Shown in pieces: positions 24,854-35,757 of a stretch of DNA of 64,000 nt. The position numbers and the translations under genes are program-made. The notes beneath the pieces were generated by a model. The model did no database searches and was not told the origin of the DNA. It saw only the letters and a list, made by a program, of their open reading frames with translations. This stretch comes from Hyalella azteca (taxonomy: Eukaryota > Arthropoda > Malacostraca > Amphipoda > Hyalellidae). The stretch spans positions 124,001 to 188,000 of the forward strand of contig NW_025936416.1 of assembly GCF_000764305.2 (NCBI RefSeq), written 5' to 3'. Positions within the stretch are counted from its first letter, which is position 1. Every line of letters begins with the position of its first letter.

Positions 24854-25696
24854 TGTATGCAACAATTATTTTTTCATGGAAAATTTCAGGTGAGTCGAGC
24901 ACTGAGATGTAGTCATGATGAAAAAGTACTGTAACGTTGGAATGAATATAGCTTGTGTGTTCCTAGACGAATTTATTGAACGATGAGGATGATCAATTGG
25001 TAAGATTCCTTATCATTTGTATTTGTTGGAGAAGTTAATTAAGTTATAGAAAATTTTTTCGCAAATTTAAGCCATTAAAATTGCTTAGATATATCAATAC
25101 TTCAGACAATTAGTACTGAAGGACTTACCCCCCCCCCCAAAAAAATACATATCTAGTCACTAAACATTTCTTATTTCAGAAGATGGAAGGGTATGAAAAT
25201 TCCTGTTTCTCAGACTCGAATTCTGAAATTTCTAACATACCAGAGGTAAATGAGAATATTTGGTAATTCTGATTGACCTGATTTTTTTTGCGCTCATTAT
25301 GATGCCAGAGATAAATGAGGTGTTATTTCGCAATGCTCTCAAAGACTATACCTATCATTGAGTTACATAAGAATCTAAACACTGAAATGTCTTACTGTAG
25401 AAACATTAAACATACAACTTAAACGTTTCAGTATATGAACAATAATCGAAATAATCAAACGCAGCTTTGACAGATCTGATTTGATTTTTTTGAAAATTTG
25501 AAAAACTCCTTAGATGATTTCAGTTTTTTCAGCTCTAGAATGATATGTTGTTAAAGTAAGCGTTTAAGCTGTCATTTGTTTTACAACTAATTTTGAGATA
25601 ATATGTATGCGCGTCAAGATTGGGATTTTTACTGCATATATAATTTGTTTTATTGTATTTTTTTGCTTGCGGAAGGACTATAAGTTGCCTTCAAGT
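24854..25696 (+). CDS. Possible micro-exon series, unidentified gene
   Basis: Candidate exons, in order: 24854-24889 (36 bases, acceptor CCTTTATTAG, donor CAG|GTGAGT); 24967-24999 (33 bases, acceptor TGTGTGTTCCTAG, donor TTG|GTAAGA); 25180-25245 (66 bases, acceptor ACATTTCTTATTTCAG, donor GAG|GTAAAT); optional 25539-25555 (17 bases); and 25676-25696 (21 bases, acceptor TTTTTTTGCTTGCGGAAG, donor GTAAGTATT). The 36-, 33-, 66- and 21-base exons are multiples of three and are open in phase 0. The 33-base exon is open in phase 0 only. Joined, they read an acidic, Ser/Asn-rich peptide such as TNLLNDEDDQL then KMEGYENSCFSDSNSEI. Introns would be 77-430 bases. No start codon exon or terminal exon is established. 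Chance splice pairs are common in AT-rich DNA; the consistent phase of several neighbours is what makes this notable. Confidence 0.28.
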
Positions 25697-25955
25697 GTAA
25701 GTATTCTCACCGTAAAACTGGGGTAAATTTTCCATAGTTGCTTAATTTTGGCCATTTCTTAAAACATTGATGCGTTAGAATAAGTTGATATTTTTAAATT
25801 CAATCTAGGTAAGTTTAATGTTAGGGTAGTTTAGGTCGGAGCTCTGATAGCAGCAATTGTAGTTGTGACCTCCATCCAGCCAGCCAGTCGTCCGCCGCCG
25901 CTACTTCACCAGCATTCGACCCTTAATCTAATTATCTTCCTTGTTCTGTGATATT

Positions 25956-25991
25956 TTTATGTATAAATGTATAAATACATTTATACATAAA
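25956..25991. repeat. 17-bp AT-rich hairpin
   Basis: TTTATGTATAAATGTAT and its exact complement are separated by two A residues. A second ATAAATGTATTTATACAT palindromic run follows at about 25998-26017. The pair immediately precedes a 0.37-kb tandem duplication. Confidence 0.88.
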
Positions 25992-26015
25992 CATGGATAA
26001 ATGTATTTATACATG

Positions 26016-26858
26016 TATAAATTCCTTGGCTTGAGCGCCCGATTTTCTTTGGTTTCCTTAAGTTTGCTCAAATCAAATGCCTAATTATTATGTGTTTTGC
26101 TTCAGACTTCAATTATCTGATTTATTCCAATTCAACTTTAATTATTATTTAACTTTAAAGTGATGCGGCTCCAACTTAAACTCTTTTAACTTAAACTCTA
26201 TTTCCAACGGAAGGAACTTCACCTGTTCTTACTTTATTTCCGTCTGAAGCATCCCCCTTAATTTTACTGATTTCTTATTTTTACTGGAATTCAATCCTTC
26301 CGAAAAGTGCGTTAGCAAACTGTGTGGCAATATAAACACAAGTGAATAAATTTATTTTTATATGAGCTAAATCGAATTCACAATATGAACAAGGCACGAA
26401 AAGGAAAAGAATCGGCGACAGGCCACATCAGGCCTACATTTCAGCGCCGACATCATTATGTTATGTTATGTTATGTATAAACTCCTTGGCTTGGATGCCC
26501 GATTTTCTTTGGTTTCCTTAAGTTTGCTCTAATCAATGCTTAATTATCATGTGTGCTGCTTCAGACTTCAACATTACTATCTGATTTATTCCAATTAAAC
26601 TTTAATTATTTAACTTTAAAAGGATGCGGCTCCAACTTAAACTCTATTTCAGAACTTAAACTCTTTTTACTTTAACTCTATTTCCAACGGAAGAAACTTC
26701 ACCTGTTCTTACTTTATTTCCGTCTGAAGCATCCACCTTTTACTGATTTCTTCTTTTTACTGAAATTCAATCCTTCCGAAAAGTGCGTTAGCAGACTGTG
26801 CAGCAATATAAACTCAAGTGAATAAATTTATTTTTATATGAGCTAAATCGAATTCACA
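26016..26858. repeat. 0.37-kb tandem duplication with 93-bp spacer
   Basis: Copy 1 is 26016-26382 and copy 2 is 26476-26858. Both run from TATAAA(T/C)TCCTTGGCTT to AGCTAAATCGAATTCACA, with small indels inside. The spacer ends in a (TTATG) pentanucleotide run at 26456-26475. No open frame is shared by the two copies. Confidence 0.93.
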
Positions 26859-29365
26859 TCTTCAATTTGCTTAAAATAATTTTTGCCTTCTAAGATCAAT
26901 TCATTCAATTTAACCATTTTTACAGTATGAACCAGGCCTGGCATGTAGCTGCATGTTGGCGACTGCTTCGTCTTGTCCCACTGGCTGAACTCTGACTCTT
27001 CTTGATGCATTTACAGGCTTTTTATTTTTGGCCGTACTCTTAGTATTACACCCAGCGTCATTTCGGCTCAACGAATACAACAATTCAAGATTTCAAATTT
27101 CATGTCTCGATTAAAAACACTTAATTCAATAAATTTTTCGAACATTAAGGTTGCTTCATTACATTTCCAACAATTGTCTGAAAGTACTCATAAAACTCTA
27201 AAAAAGGTCTTATTATGTTTAATATTATTTAAAGTATACTTCGAAAAACTGGTATCTTATTAAGTTAATATCAATTCCTTCCATTGATGTAACTTTACGT
27301 ACAAGTTGAATACTGCCATCATATTGTTATTGCTGACGTAAAAAAATCACCTGAATAAAGGGAAATCAACTAAAAGTCTGCAAAGACCAAAAGGATGAAT
27401 TTTGGCCTAAACTTCCAACCAATGTTTTTAGATCGCGGGCACCTATAATTGGCCATCAGACCGAAATGCTACGAAGTGTTGCGTGTTGCATTGCAATGGA
27501 GTGAAGCGTTCACCAGGCATACAACCTAACCTAACCTTGTACAAGATATGGTTTGTGAAGATGTGATGCAAGATATGGTTTGTGTGTTCACCATGCGGTT
27601 TCATATGCACCGGTTATATATTTTGCATAAATCGCGTACAAATGTCGTGGTCCTTTAAATATTTTTCATAGCATTATTTTCGATTTCAAAGCCAAAAACG
27701 AGTCTCCCTGGCAGATCATCATATTGCAAATCAAAAAATCCAAATTGTCAATATGAACAAAGGTCAATACTTTTTTTCAGATTTACCCATTTACCTTGTC
27801 ATTTGTAAATAGGAAATATCATTGCGGCATTTATCATTTTTACGACAATGTTTGCAATGTAACCACATAGTTCCATTCTTCTGACCTGAAGGCACAGTTC
27901 CTCGCATTGTATTCGTCTTCTTATTCCAACTGGACAAGTTTTTACAAAGCTCGTGCAAGGAAGCGCTCTATGTTGAACATTGCATTGAATGACGGAATGT
28001 CTTCGAATTAAATTCATTAAATACCTGATTACGTTATCGAAAACAATGCAACAAGCTATGTTGTAACGATCTATCAATCAGCACGTAATACCAGAAATAG
28101 GTTCCCTTTTTAAAAAAACTAAATGAAAGTTATATATACTCCTCGATAAACAGAAAGAAATGTAATTTGATGATCATATGAGGACTAAATATTTGTTCAG
28201 GCTGCCGTTTACTAAAATGAAAGTGTTAGTCTGCGTATAAAATTATATATATTCTATGTTGTATATATTGTGCATTATATTGTATAGAAAAAGTTGCAGT
28301 TATATGATGGAGATCTTCGCTATGTTCATGCTCAAAACCGCACCGCGAAGAGAGAAGGATGAAATCTAATTTCAAACCAAAATTGCGTCAATCAATGGTT
28401 CATAAGCCAAAGTTCCTGACAATGAAAATTAGATGAGAAAAGCACAATAGATGAACATTGCTGTCAAACTTCAAAATATAATTAACATTTTGTTGCAAGG
28501 ATGAAAAAACTCGGGCATTTTATCCAAACACATGACTTGGAGCTTGCCCCATCTCAACAATCGGATATCATGAATTATTCTAAAAAAAATTGTTAACGGC
28601 GATCAGGTAACACATGCCACTGACCACACCCAAAGAACACAACTTTCAACTACAATTTTCTTGTCGGACGACTACGTGGTTTGTAGCACGGAACGGACCA
28701 AACTACCTCGAGCACCATCAAAATTGTCTAAGTGAAAAATTTTCGAAGGTCGACCCTTTTTCTAAGGACAAATAAACAGTTGTCAATACTATTATGTTAT
28801 CAAAGTAGTAACTTGATAGGCGTTAGTAGGCAAGTTTTTAATAGTTTCTATTTATATCCTATACGAGAACAGGACAATTTAAGCCCCGACGTTCCGCTAA
28901 TCACATGTCTACAGTAAAAGCTTTAATGTGCGTTAAAGGATATATATATATATATATAATGTTAGGGCTATTTTCTAGCTCTAGAATATTTTACGACAAA
29001 GAAGGTGGCTCAGGAAGCGCACTGCTACGAATCTTTGGGTCAGATTTTTATTCAGCTTTTGTTAGCAGGACATTGGCGTCGTCTACTAAAAAGTTTAATT
29101 GAATTTAGAGACCGATGATGATCTTTGTCTATACGTAGCTGAATTGCACATCTTAGTGACTAATTAATTATAAACAATTTCGAACTCGAGCTTGTTCTCA
29201 TTCTTTCTACAAAACTAGGAAGTAATTCTGAAAAAATTATAGGAATAAATATAAAATAATATTTATTCCGATGTCCATGTAAAATCCTGCTCAAGAATTG
29301 CACCTATGACTTCAAATTTATGTTAGGCTATCAGTAACTTGAAAAGCGCCACTTCGCTTGTGCCC
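26859..29365. other. AT-rich gene-free stretch
   Basis: No supported gene. It includes a short direct repeat of AAGATATGGTTTGTG (27543-27584), an adjacent CCTAACCTAACC (two units of the arthropod-type telomere motif, too short to mean a telomere) and an AT dinucleotide run near 28939-28958. Confidence 0.5.
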
Positions 29366-29516
29366 GGGGCCCATACTTTCAAAAAAAGTTAAGAGATCGT
29401 AAGTTCATCAGCCAATCATTGACGGCATTTCAAGCAAAATCTACCAATCATAGACAAGAAAATAGAGCGCAAAAATACTTGCGTTGACTTAGCGAATTAT
29501 TAAAGTATGGCCCCGG
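29366..29516 (+). mobile_element. MITE family 1, copy D
   Basis: A complete copy with left end GGGCCCATACTTTCAAAAAA and right end AAAGTATGGCCCC. A few internal differences and a short insertion are seen near AGAGCGC. Confidence 0.9.
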
Positions 29517-30689
29517 GGCTGCAAGGACGGCTGGAAAGTATATGGAATAGTATTTTTAGTTCCAAATTGGAAAAAGTCCAATTCATGACATTTTCTTACG
29601 TTTTCTTGGTAGATAGAACTTGTTCGTGTAAACTCTTAGATTCAAGGAAAGTGAAAACTTCTTATGCGGAGGCATGCCCGAATTTCGTTGAGCACAACTC
29701 CAACATTCGAGATTTAGCACGGCTGACTTGAATGAAACTTCATGACTATACAATTATGTGCCAAGACATAAACTTGATTGGGGAAGCACACAACCTTGTT
29801 TGCGTTTAAACTACACACTACATCGACCGGCATACATCACTTGCTTAAGGAGAATATTTATTGGGAGCTTCGCAGGAATATTCTCCCTTGGGAATAGCTA
29901 ACCGTTGATTCATGACCTGTTGGCGCGAAGTGTTCAACGATCGATGAGAGAAAATCTCGAGGGCAATTTTTTGTTAACAGATCATATTTTTTATACCAGT
30001 TGTATCAAAATATTCCTTGTCTTTGTTATTACATTATGATAAAGAAAGAAAAAAAACTTCAGGCGTGCGGCATAAGCTTTGATTATTTGATTTGATTTTT
30101 TTTGTTCGATAGTTTATTTTCTGCTCTTTAGACATTGTATTTTTAGTTTCTGTTCAACTAATGAAATGTAATCTCTCAGGATTATTATTAAAGTTGACAA
30201 ATAATATAATATATATTTTTTGTATTGTTCACATTGCATGGGTCATTAATGTGCCCGTAATTTAATGTATGAATGATTAAATGAGTTTGTTTTCATTTAG
30301 AAGAATATCATGCTTGCTCTCGTGACGTACATTACATAGAACACAAATCGATTGATAAATGATGCCAATCTAGTAAATGAAATAAAATTAAAAGATGAAG
30401 TGAAATAATATCCACTTGTAACTGAAACAAAATGTATCTGCCATTAATTCGTTACGGCAAACTGAACTTTCAACAATCGCTGAAATATGTGGAATGATTG
30501 CTTTAAAAATGCCTGTCCGTGCGCTTCATTATTGTCTATGGTGCTGAGCGGTTATTAAAACTTTGTTTTGATATTGCGTTGATCAAACGAATGAGTTTTG
30601 TTGAGAAATTTCTGTGATACAACGTTCGGAAATTGAGTAATTCCTCGATTAAATATATTTCTAGGAATTTAAAAGCAAAGAAAATACCA
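29517..30689. other. Gene-free stretch
   Basis: No supported gene or repeat beyond chance frames. Confidence 0.5.
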
Positions 30690-30981
30690 CAAAAATTCAC
30701 CATATCTTTATAAGAGAAAACGTTTCGGAGTCCAGCTCCATCGTCAGTTCAAACCACAAAATTCTGTTCAGAAAAAGTTCAGTCCTAGAAACACAAATAA
30801 ATCAATTAGTAAAGTAAATGCACTAAAAATAAATAGATAAGACATGAAAATAATGCTAGTAAACGTAAACGGCCTATCTATTTACTATTTCAAGAGGAAA
30901 GGAGCTAAAAGCGGCATTCAGACTAGGCTTCTGTTTGAATATATACAGGGATTCTAAAATTCGTAGATCACTAACACCGGT
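30690..30981 (+). repeat. Dispersed 0.3-kb repeat, copy 2
   Basis: Contains CGTTTCGGAGTCCAGCTCC and aligns with 18478-18780 over most of its length. It is cut off by the assembly gap. Confidence 0.72.
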
Positions 30982-31042
30982 NNNNNNNNNNNNNNNNNNN
31001 NNNNNNNNNNNNNNNNNNNNNNNNNNNNNNNNNNNNNNNNNN
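30982..31042. other. Assembly gap (61 N)
   Basis: An unknown sequence run next to an adapter and a misjoined segment. Confidence 0.99.
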
Positions 31043-31263
31043 GAAGCTGGCAGTTTCAGAGTCTAGCTAGACCTGTCTCTTATACACATCTAGATGTGTA
31101 TAAGAGACAGGTCGAGTACCGTAGTCTAGTTATCCAAGAAAAGATAAATTTGGCACGTAATAGAAACTGGTTATTCTGGGCACGCTTGATGCGGGGCGCC
31201 AAATTGAAACACTTATCGTAATTCACGAGACGAAAATTATTCTTGTTTGTCCATAACACAAGA
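31043..31263. other. Probable misassembled mate-pair junction segment
   Basis: 31043-31072 nearly matches 23013-23042, with mismatches only in the first few bases. 31111-31263 matches 22373-22525 without a mismatch seen. The adapter lies between. Fragment end, then adapter, then fragment start is the order expected from reading across a circularised 0.67-kb fragment. This block, next to an N gap, is therefore best read as an artefact. Confidence 0.8.
31073..31110. other. Nextera mate-pair junction adapter (contaminant)
   Basis: The same exact 38-bp palindrome as at 10176-10213. Confidence 0.97.
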
Positions 31264-31550
31264 ACTCGTGTAAATCAGTAACCCATGAACTCTTGTAATC
31301 CACGATTCAAGAAATCAGGTAAATCCGCCATATCTTAATAGGTCACGACGAAAAATTCATTTACATCCACAGTTGTAAATGTAATAACATCCACTGTAAC
31401 GCAAGAACACATACACATCAGCCAATTAAAAAATTATGCAGATCCGAAACACTGAAACACACATAAATCCATTATACATGAACACAGGAAAATCTGATGG
31501 ATACTATAGGTTAAACAAATCTACAGGACTAATAGCTTAGTTTGGCTTGC

Positions 31551-31832
31551 TTATTGTGACGTTTTGATGACAAATTTTATAATGAAGTAGGCGGATTTCG
31601 AAACGAAATAGCCCAAATGGACGATTATCGAAAAGCAAAGCAAATGGTAGTTTCGGTAACAATTCCATGGGTACGTCGGTATGACATCACGTAACTTTAC
31701 ATGCAATTGATTCTGAGAGCTCATGGACCGGATTTCCGCTTTGGAAACCATCTTGCGCATCCACCTCATTGAACTGGGCATATTCCGGTGCCAAAAGAGA
31801 TCTTGAATTGCATCTTCAACCTCCGATTTCAA
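31551..31832 (-). CDS. Open frame sharing a block with 22.5 kb; unidentified
   Basis: A 93-codon frame. Its N-terminal part is in the block shared with 22528-22622 and reads KSEVEDAIQDLFWHRNMPSS. It then continues into sequence absent from the first locus, including VSKAEIRSMSSQNQLHVKLR and VIPTYPWN, which looks protein-like. Just upstream of the shared block on this strand is a GTAAGT (31852-31847). The last 30 codons are hydrophobic and AT-rich and may be intron. A third candidate exon lies upstream at 32269-32508 on the same strand. Confidence 0.3.
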   Translation of the reverse strand: MKSEVEDAIQDLFWHRNMPSSMRWMRKMVSKAEIRSMSSQNQLHVKLRDVIPTYPWNCYRNYHLLCFSIIVHLGYFVSKSAYFIIKFVIKTSQ

Positions 31833-31846
31833 GATTTTGGATTCCC

Positions 31847-32268
31847 ACTTACGAGACGATTAAGGAGTGGAATGGGCGTTAAGGAGTGGAATGGGCCTTA
31901 GTGGAATAGGCGACTAACCCAGCTGTGTGTGAGAGTGGCTGGTAGACTGTTACCGTTATTGTTACCGACTGTTACCGTAGACTGTTACCGTAAATTACTG
32001 TTAACGGTATTACCGGCGTTTCAGTGGCCGGTCGGCACGTGAAAAGAAACACCGTGTCACCGTTTTTGTTCTAATTTAACACTAGAAATCCGTAAAACAT
32101 CTGATAAAAACGGAGAAACAATTTATTTTCATGGGGCGACCGGCCACGAGAACGCCAGTGGGACCGTTTTTTTTACCGTTTTTTCTGACAGTGTATATCC
32201 TATAGAGCTCATCATTCTACGATAACAAAGCTCCAACTGGTTCCTTGTTAGAGCTATTTTGGGAGTAT
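31847..32268. other. Gene-free stretch with ACTGTTACCG direct repeats
   Basis: Short repeats of ACTGTTACCGT at 31950-32005. No supported gene. Confidence 0.5.
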
Positions 32269-32508
32269 TTATCTACTGACAAACGGCGTATAGTAGTCGT
32301 AGGTCAGGTAATCTGGTTTTTCTGGCCACTGCAAAAACTCGAGTCTCTTTTGCGTGCATTCAACTGTAGGTCCTCCTTTAGATAAGCTGAGAATTTCGTC
32401 AATGTATTTTTGTACATTGTATTCAACAACCTCAAAGTTATCAACAGCAAAGGCCTCGGGTTCCAGATTAATTTGTGTTTCTCCATGGCTTGACATGGAG
32501 AAACACAA
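32269..32508 (-). CDS. Candidate exon, acidic, unidentified
   Basis: A 79-codon frame. The portion from about 32465 down to 32269 reads as plausible protein: EPEAFAVDNFEVVEYNVQKY, a short helix-like segment, then GPTVECTQKRLEFLQW and PEKPDYLTYDYYTPF. Codon choice is balanced and GC is higher than nearby. The first 15 or so codons overlap a perfect hairpin (32475-32506), so the real exon probably starts inside. A GTTTGT near the end could be a donor. It lies on the same strand as, and upstream of, the 31551-31832 frame, so the two could belong to one gene. No family is recognised. Confidence 0.35.
   Translation of the reverse strand: MCFSMSSHGETQINLEPEAFAVDNFEVVEYNVQKYIDEILSLSKGGPTVECTQKRLEFLQWPEKPDYLTYDYYTPFVSR
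32473..32508. repeat. Perfect 15-bp hairpin
   Basis: TTGTGTTTCTCCATG and its exact complement are separated by the loop GCTTGA. A second, weaker hairpin (CCTTTCAT..ATGAAAGG) follows near 32616-32638. Confidence 0.9.
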
Positions 32509-32514
32509 TCAATG

Positions 32515-32605
32515 ATTGATTGTCGTGATTAATTTGTGATTGATTAATGATTGACGTGATTAATTTGTGATTGATTAATGATTGACGTGATTAATTTGTG
32601 TTTGT
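32515..32605. repeat. 31-bp tandem repeat, about 3 copies
   Basis: Copies of GTGATTAATTTGTGATTGAT plus TAATGATTGAC. Confidence 0.85.
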
Positions 32606-32692
32606 CCATGGCTTGCCTTTCATTTCTCCATGAAAGGCTTGCTTCTTCTGATAATATTTCTTCTACAAATATAAATTTCGCTTTGCCCATCA

Positions 32693-32838
32693 GGGCCTAT
32701 ACTTTCAAAAAAAGTTTAGAGATCGTAAGTTCATCAACCAATCATTGACGGCTTTTCATGCAAAATTCACCAATCATAGACAATAAAATAGAGCGCAAGT
32801 ACTTACGTTCAATTTGCTAGTTTTGAAAGTATGGCCCC
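32693..32838 (+). mobile_element. MITE family 1, copy E
   Basis: A complete copy with left end GGGCCTATACTTTCAAAAAA and right end GAAAGTATGGCCCC. CA precedes the left end and follows the right end, but this is too short to call a target duplication. Confidence 0.9.
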
Positions 32839-33174
32839 AGACTTTATCAACATTATTTTCAAATGAATAAGAGGTGTAACTACCCACGTTAACTTTATTG
32901 AAATTTTAGCGATACTATCATGATTTGTTTAAATATTTGGACTTGCAATATTCTTACTCCAGTTGACGGCATTCATTTCCTTAATTTTTTTCTCTATATA
33001 GCTTAATTTATTTTCTTTATTTTTAATTAACGGCTAATTAATATTGTCCATTTCTCCGTCAAAATTTGTTTAAAGACACAATTTAGCAAAGTAAACACTA
33101 AGAATCGATTCCAAAATATATATTCTATATACCTTTACGAATAAGAATGCCAATGCGTTTGAAACCTGAAATCA

Positions 33175-33690
33175 TTGAAAAAGGAAATGCATTTATCTAC
33201 TGTTTTCATAGACATCACCGCATTTATTTACTGTAGTCATGGGAAACACCGCATTCATCTAATATTGTCATTGATTAAATCTTATATATATTCTGTTGTC
33301 ATGGAAAACACTTCATTTATCTTCTCTGTCATTGATAATACCGCATTTATCTTCTGTTGTCATGGATAACACTTCATTTATCTTCTCTGTCATTGATAAT
33401 ACCGCATTTATCTTCTGTTGTCATGGATAACACTGCATTTATCTTCTCTGTCATTGATAATACCGCATTTATCTTCTGTTGTCATGAATAACACTGCATA
33501 TATATTCTATTGTCATGGATAATACTGCATTTATCTTCTGCAGTCATGAATAACACCTAATTTATCCACTGTTGTCATTGATAACTGTGCATTTATCTAC
33601 TGTTATTCTGCCATTTACTGTTGTCATGTTAACAGTGTAACTGTCCTGAGTTGTCATCAATAAAACCGCATTTATCTACTTTCTAATTAG
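33175..33690. repeat. About 31-bp minisatellite, roughly 15 copies
   Basis: The unit resembles CATGGATAACACTGCATTTA plus TCTTCTGTTGT. Copies vary at several positions and alternate between TTCTGTTGTCATGGA and TTCTCTGTCATTGA types. Confidence 0.92.
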
Positions 33691-33823
33691 CACATTTATC
33701 CACAGTATAATCGGAGTTCTGACGTTACAGAATCTTATGCTTCTGTACAGATTTTTGCATAGAATGTCGTTCTCAAACATCGAATTAATTAATATGCTGC
33801 GTCGGAGATATATATCACACATT

Positions 33824-33909
33824 GTTAACATGCAACGCTCGGTTAATATGCAACACATGGTTAACAAGTAACGCTTAGTTAACATGCAACGCTGAGTTAA
33901 CATGTTAAG
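33824..33909. repeat. 20-bp tandem repeat, about 4 copies
   Basis: Copies of GTTAACATGCAACGCT plus four variable bases. Confidence 0.9.
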
Positions 33910-35330
33910 CCGAAAATCTGTTATCCATATTATTGCGGTCAATTGATGTTTTTGTTATACATCTTCTGAAATTACGAAAATTTTATTGATGTTTACCGAC
34001 AGGTGTGAGCCCAACACATTCTCACAGACAGCATCGGAGAATGTGTCGTCAACTCTATACAGCTGCATTGCAAAAGTCTGAAAGAAGCTAAACAATTACC
34101 TCCTACAGTGATAATTAGATGCAGATAATTAACATTCACCTGAGCATCTAATACATAATTTGTATACAGTAAATTCAAGCCACAGAATAATTAAGCAATT
34201 TATATATGCAAATCTATAATGTTTTTATACACATAGAAATAAATAGAGGCTACGTGCCATCTGCTAATTTAATATTTGAAAATATTTCCAGCCGTTTAGG
34301 GGGCTACTGCTGTGTATTATATCGCTGTCATCGAAATACCATTTTAGGGCATCAGACTTCATGCATTATGCTCCTAAAATATGACCACTGTGGAAAAAAT
34401 GGAGGCCACCACTATTTTAAAATATTCATTATTATATCACATCGTCAGAAACGATGTTCGTTAAGAGCCAGTCAAGTAGGTCCAAATTTCTGGGTCGCTT
34501 GTATAACACTCTTGTTGAAAGAAGTCTGGAGAGATTCGACGATCCAATTCTTACCGCAAACAAGCTCTAAATCTGACGAAATTTCTTTTTATAAATCAGG
34601 AGCAAAAGCTTGCATTAAGGCAAAAAGCTTCCCATGCACATTTACCATTAAAGAACACTAATCATTTTTGACAGAAAACATTCTCTATCTATTAAAAATT
34701 CCTATAATTGTCCATTACTAGTCGTATATATAGATATGATGGGTGGAGTTCAGATTGAGTTTAGAATTAAGCCTCGTTTTAGTATAAATTGCATCGTGCT
34801 TCTCATCATCAGCGCATAGACAATGCCCAATGCATATCGACAAGCAAGCCGACAACAACTCGAATTTGTTTCCATCACAAGACTCGTTATGACATTGCTT
34901 CTGACGATGCTGAGGTAACATATGGTAATTGAGAAGCTATAATTCTCTGAACAATAGTTGGATTTGAAAGATAAGACTCTGATAGTGCTCCACACACCAT
35001 AACCAAACTTTCATTAACAACCATGCAACTGTTCATAGGTGTGTATGTTGTCATTTTGGGTTTCATTTATCGGTAGACTCCCGCTTGCAACACATGCAGG
35101 CTTCCATATAAATACTATTGTAAGTTATCTCTTATACAGCCCAGAAATTGCTGATATGACACGAGATTAAATTGAGTCTGCATGTGAGTTAAGCTTACGG
35201 TCCTTTTTTTCTCGATAAATAACGATCTAGTATAAATGAATGTCCTTATTTTGGACCCTGCAATACAATATACGTTCTCTCTGCAGGTCGCTGTACGATA
35301 ATCATTGGTGAATAGGCGATTTTTTTATAC
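33910..35330. other. Gene-free stretch
   Basis: It contains a 151-codon frame at 34206-34661 (+). Its composition is Cys/His/Ile-rich and patternless, and it is not supported as a gene. Confidence 0.45.
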
Positions 35331-35757
35331 AATTCCTGAATTAAATACTTTCTGAATGTATTACTTGATACATACGGAATATCTGAATTAATACTTGATA
35401 TATACAGAATTCCCGAATTAAATACTTCCTGAATTGAATACTTGATACAAACAGAATTTCTAAATTAAATACTTCCTGAATTGAATACTTGATACATACA
35501 GAATTCCTGAATTAAATACTTCCTGAATTGAATACTTGATACACACAAAATTCCTGAATTAAATACTTCCTGAATTGAATACTTGATACATACAGAATTC
35601 CTGAATTAAATACTTCCTGAATTGAATACTTGATACATACAGAATTCCTGAATTAAATACTTCCTGAATTGAATACTTGATACACACAAAATTCCTGAAT
35701 TAAATACTTCCTGAATTGAATACTTGATACATACAGAATTCCTGAATTAAATACTTT
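35331..35757. repeat. 47-bp minisatellite, about 9 copies
   Basis: The unit is ATTCCTGAATTAAATACTTC, CTGAATTGAATACTTGATAC, then ATACAGA. Central copies are nearly identical, apart from CACACAAA variants in two of them. The left copies are decayed. The unit contains an internal half-repeat (CTGAATT(A/G)AATACTT), so it arose from a shorter unit. Confidence 0.95.

Noticed and set aside
27520..27540. Telomeric CCTAA repeat
   Set aside because: Only two units, in ordinary interstitial sequence.
32269..32508. GPT-x5-KRL-x-FL string resembling a short segment of AMP deaminase
   Set aside because: The rest of the candidate exon does not match, and the catalytic His motifs of that family are nowhere nearby. 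The string is too short to name a gene.
33175..33369. 64-codon frame inside the 31-bp minisatellite
   Set aside because: The unit length is not a multiple of three, so the frame is an accident of the array.
34206..34661. 151-codon open frame, plus strand
   Set aside because: One of the longest frames but its composition is scattered His/Cys/Ile/Ser with no motif, repeat, start context or splice support. It is plausible by chance in this much sequence.
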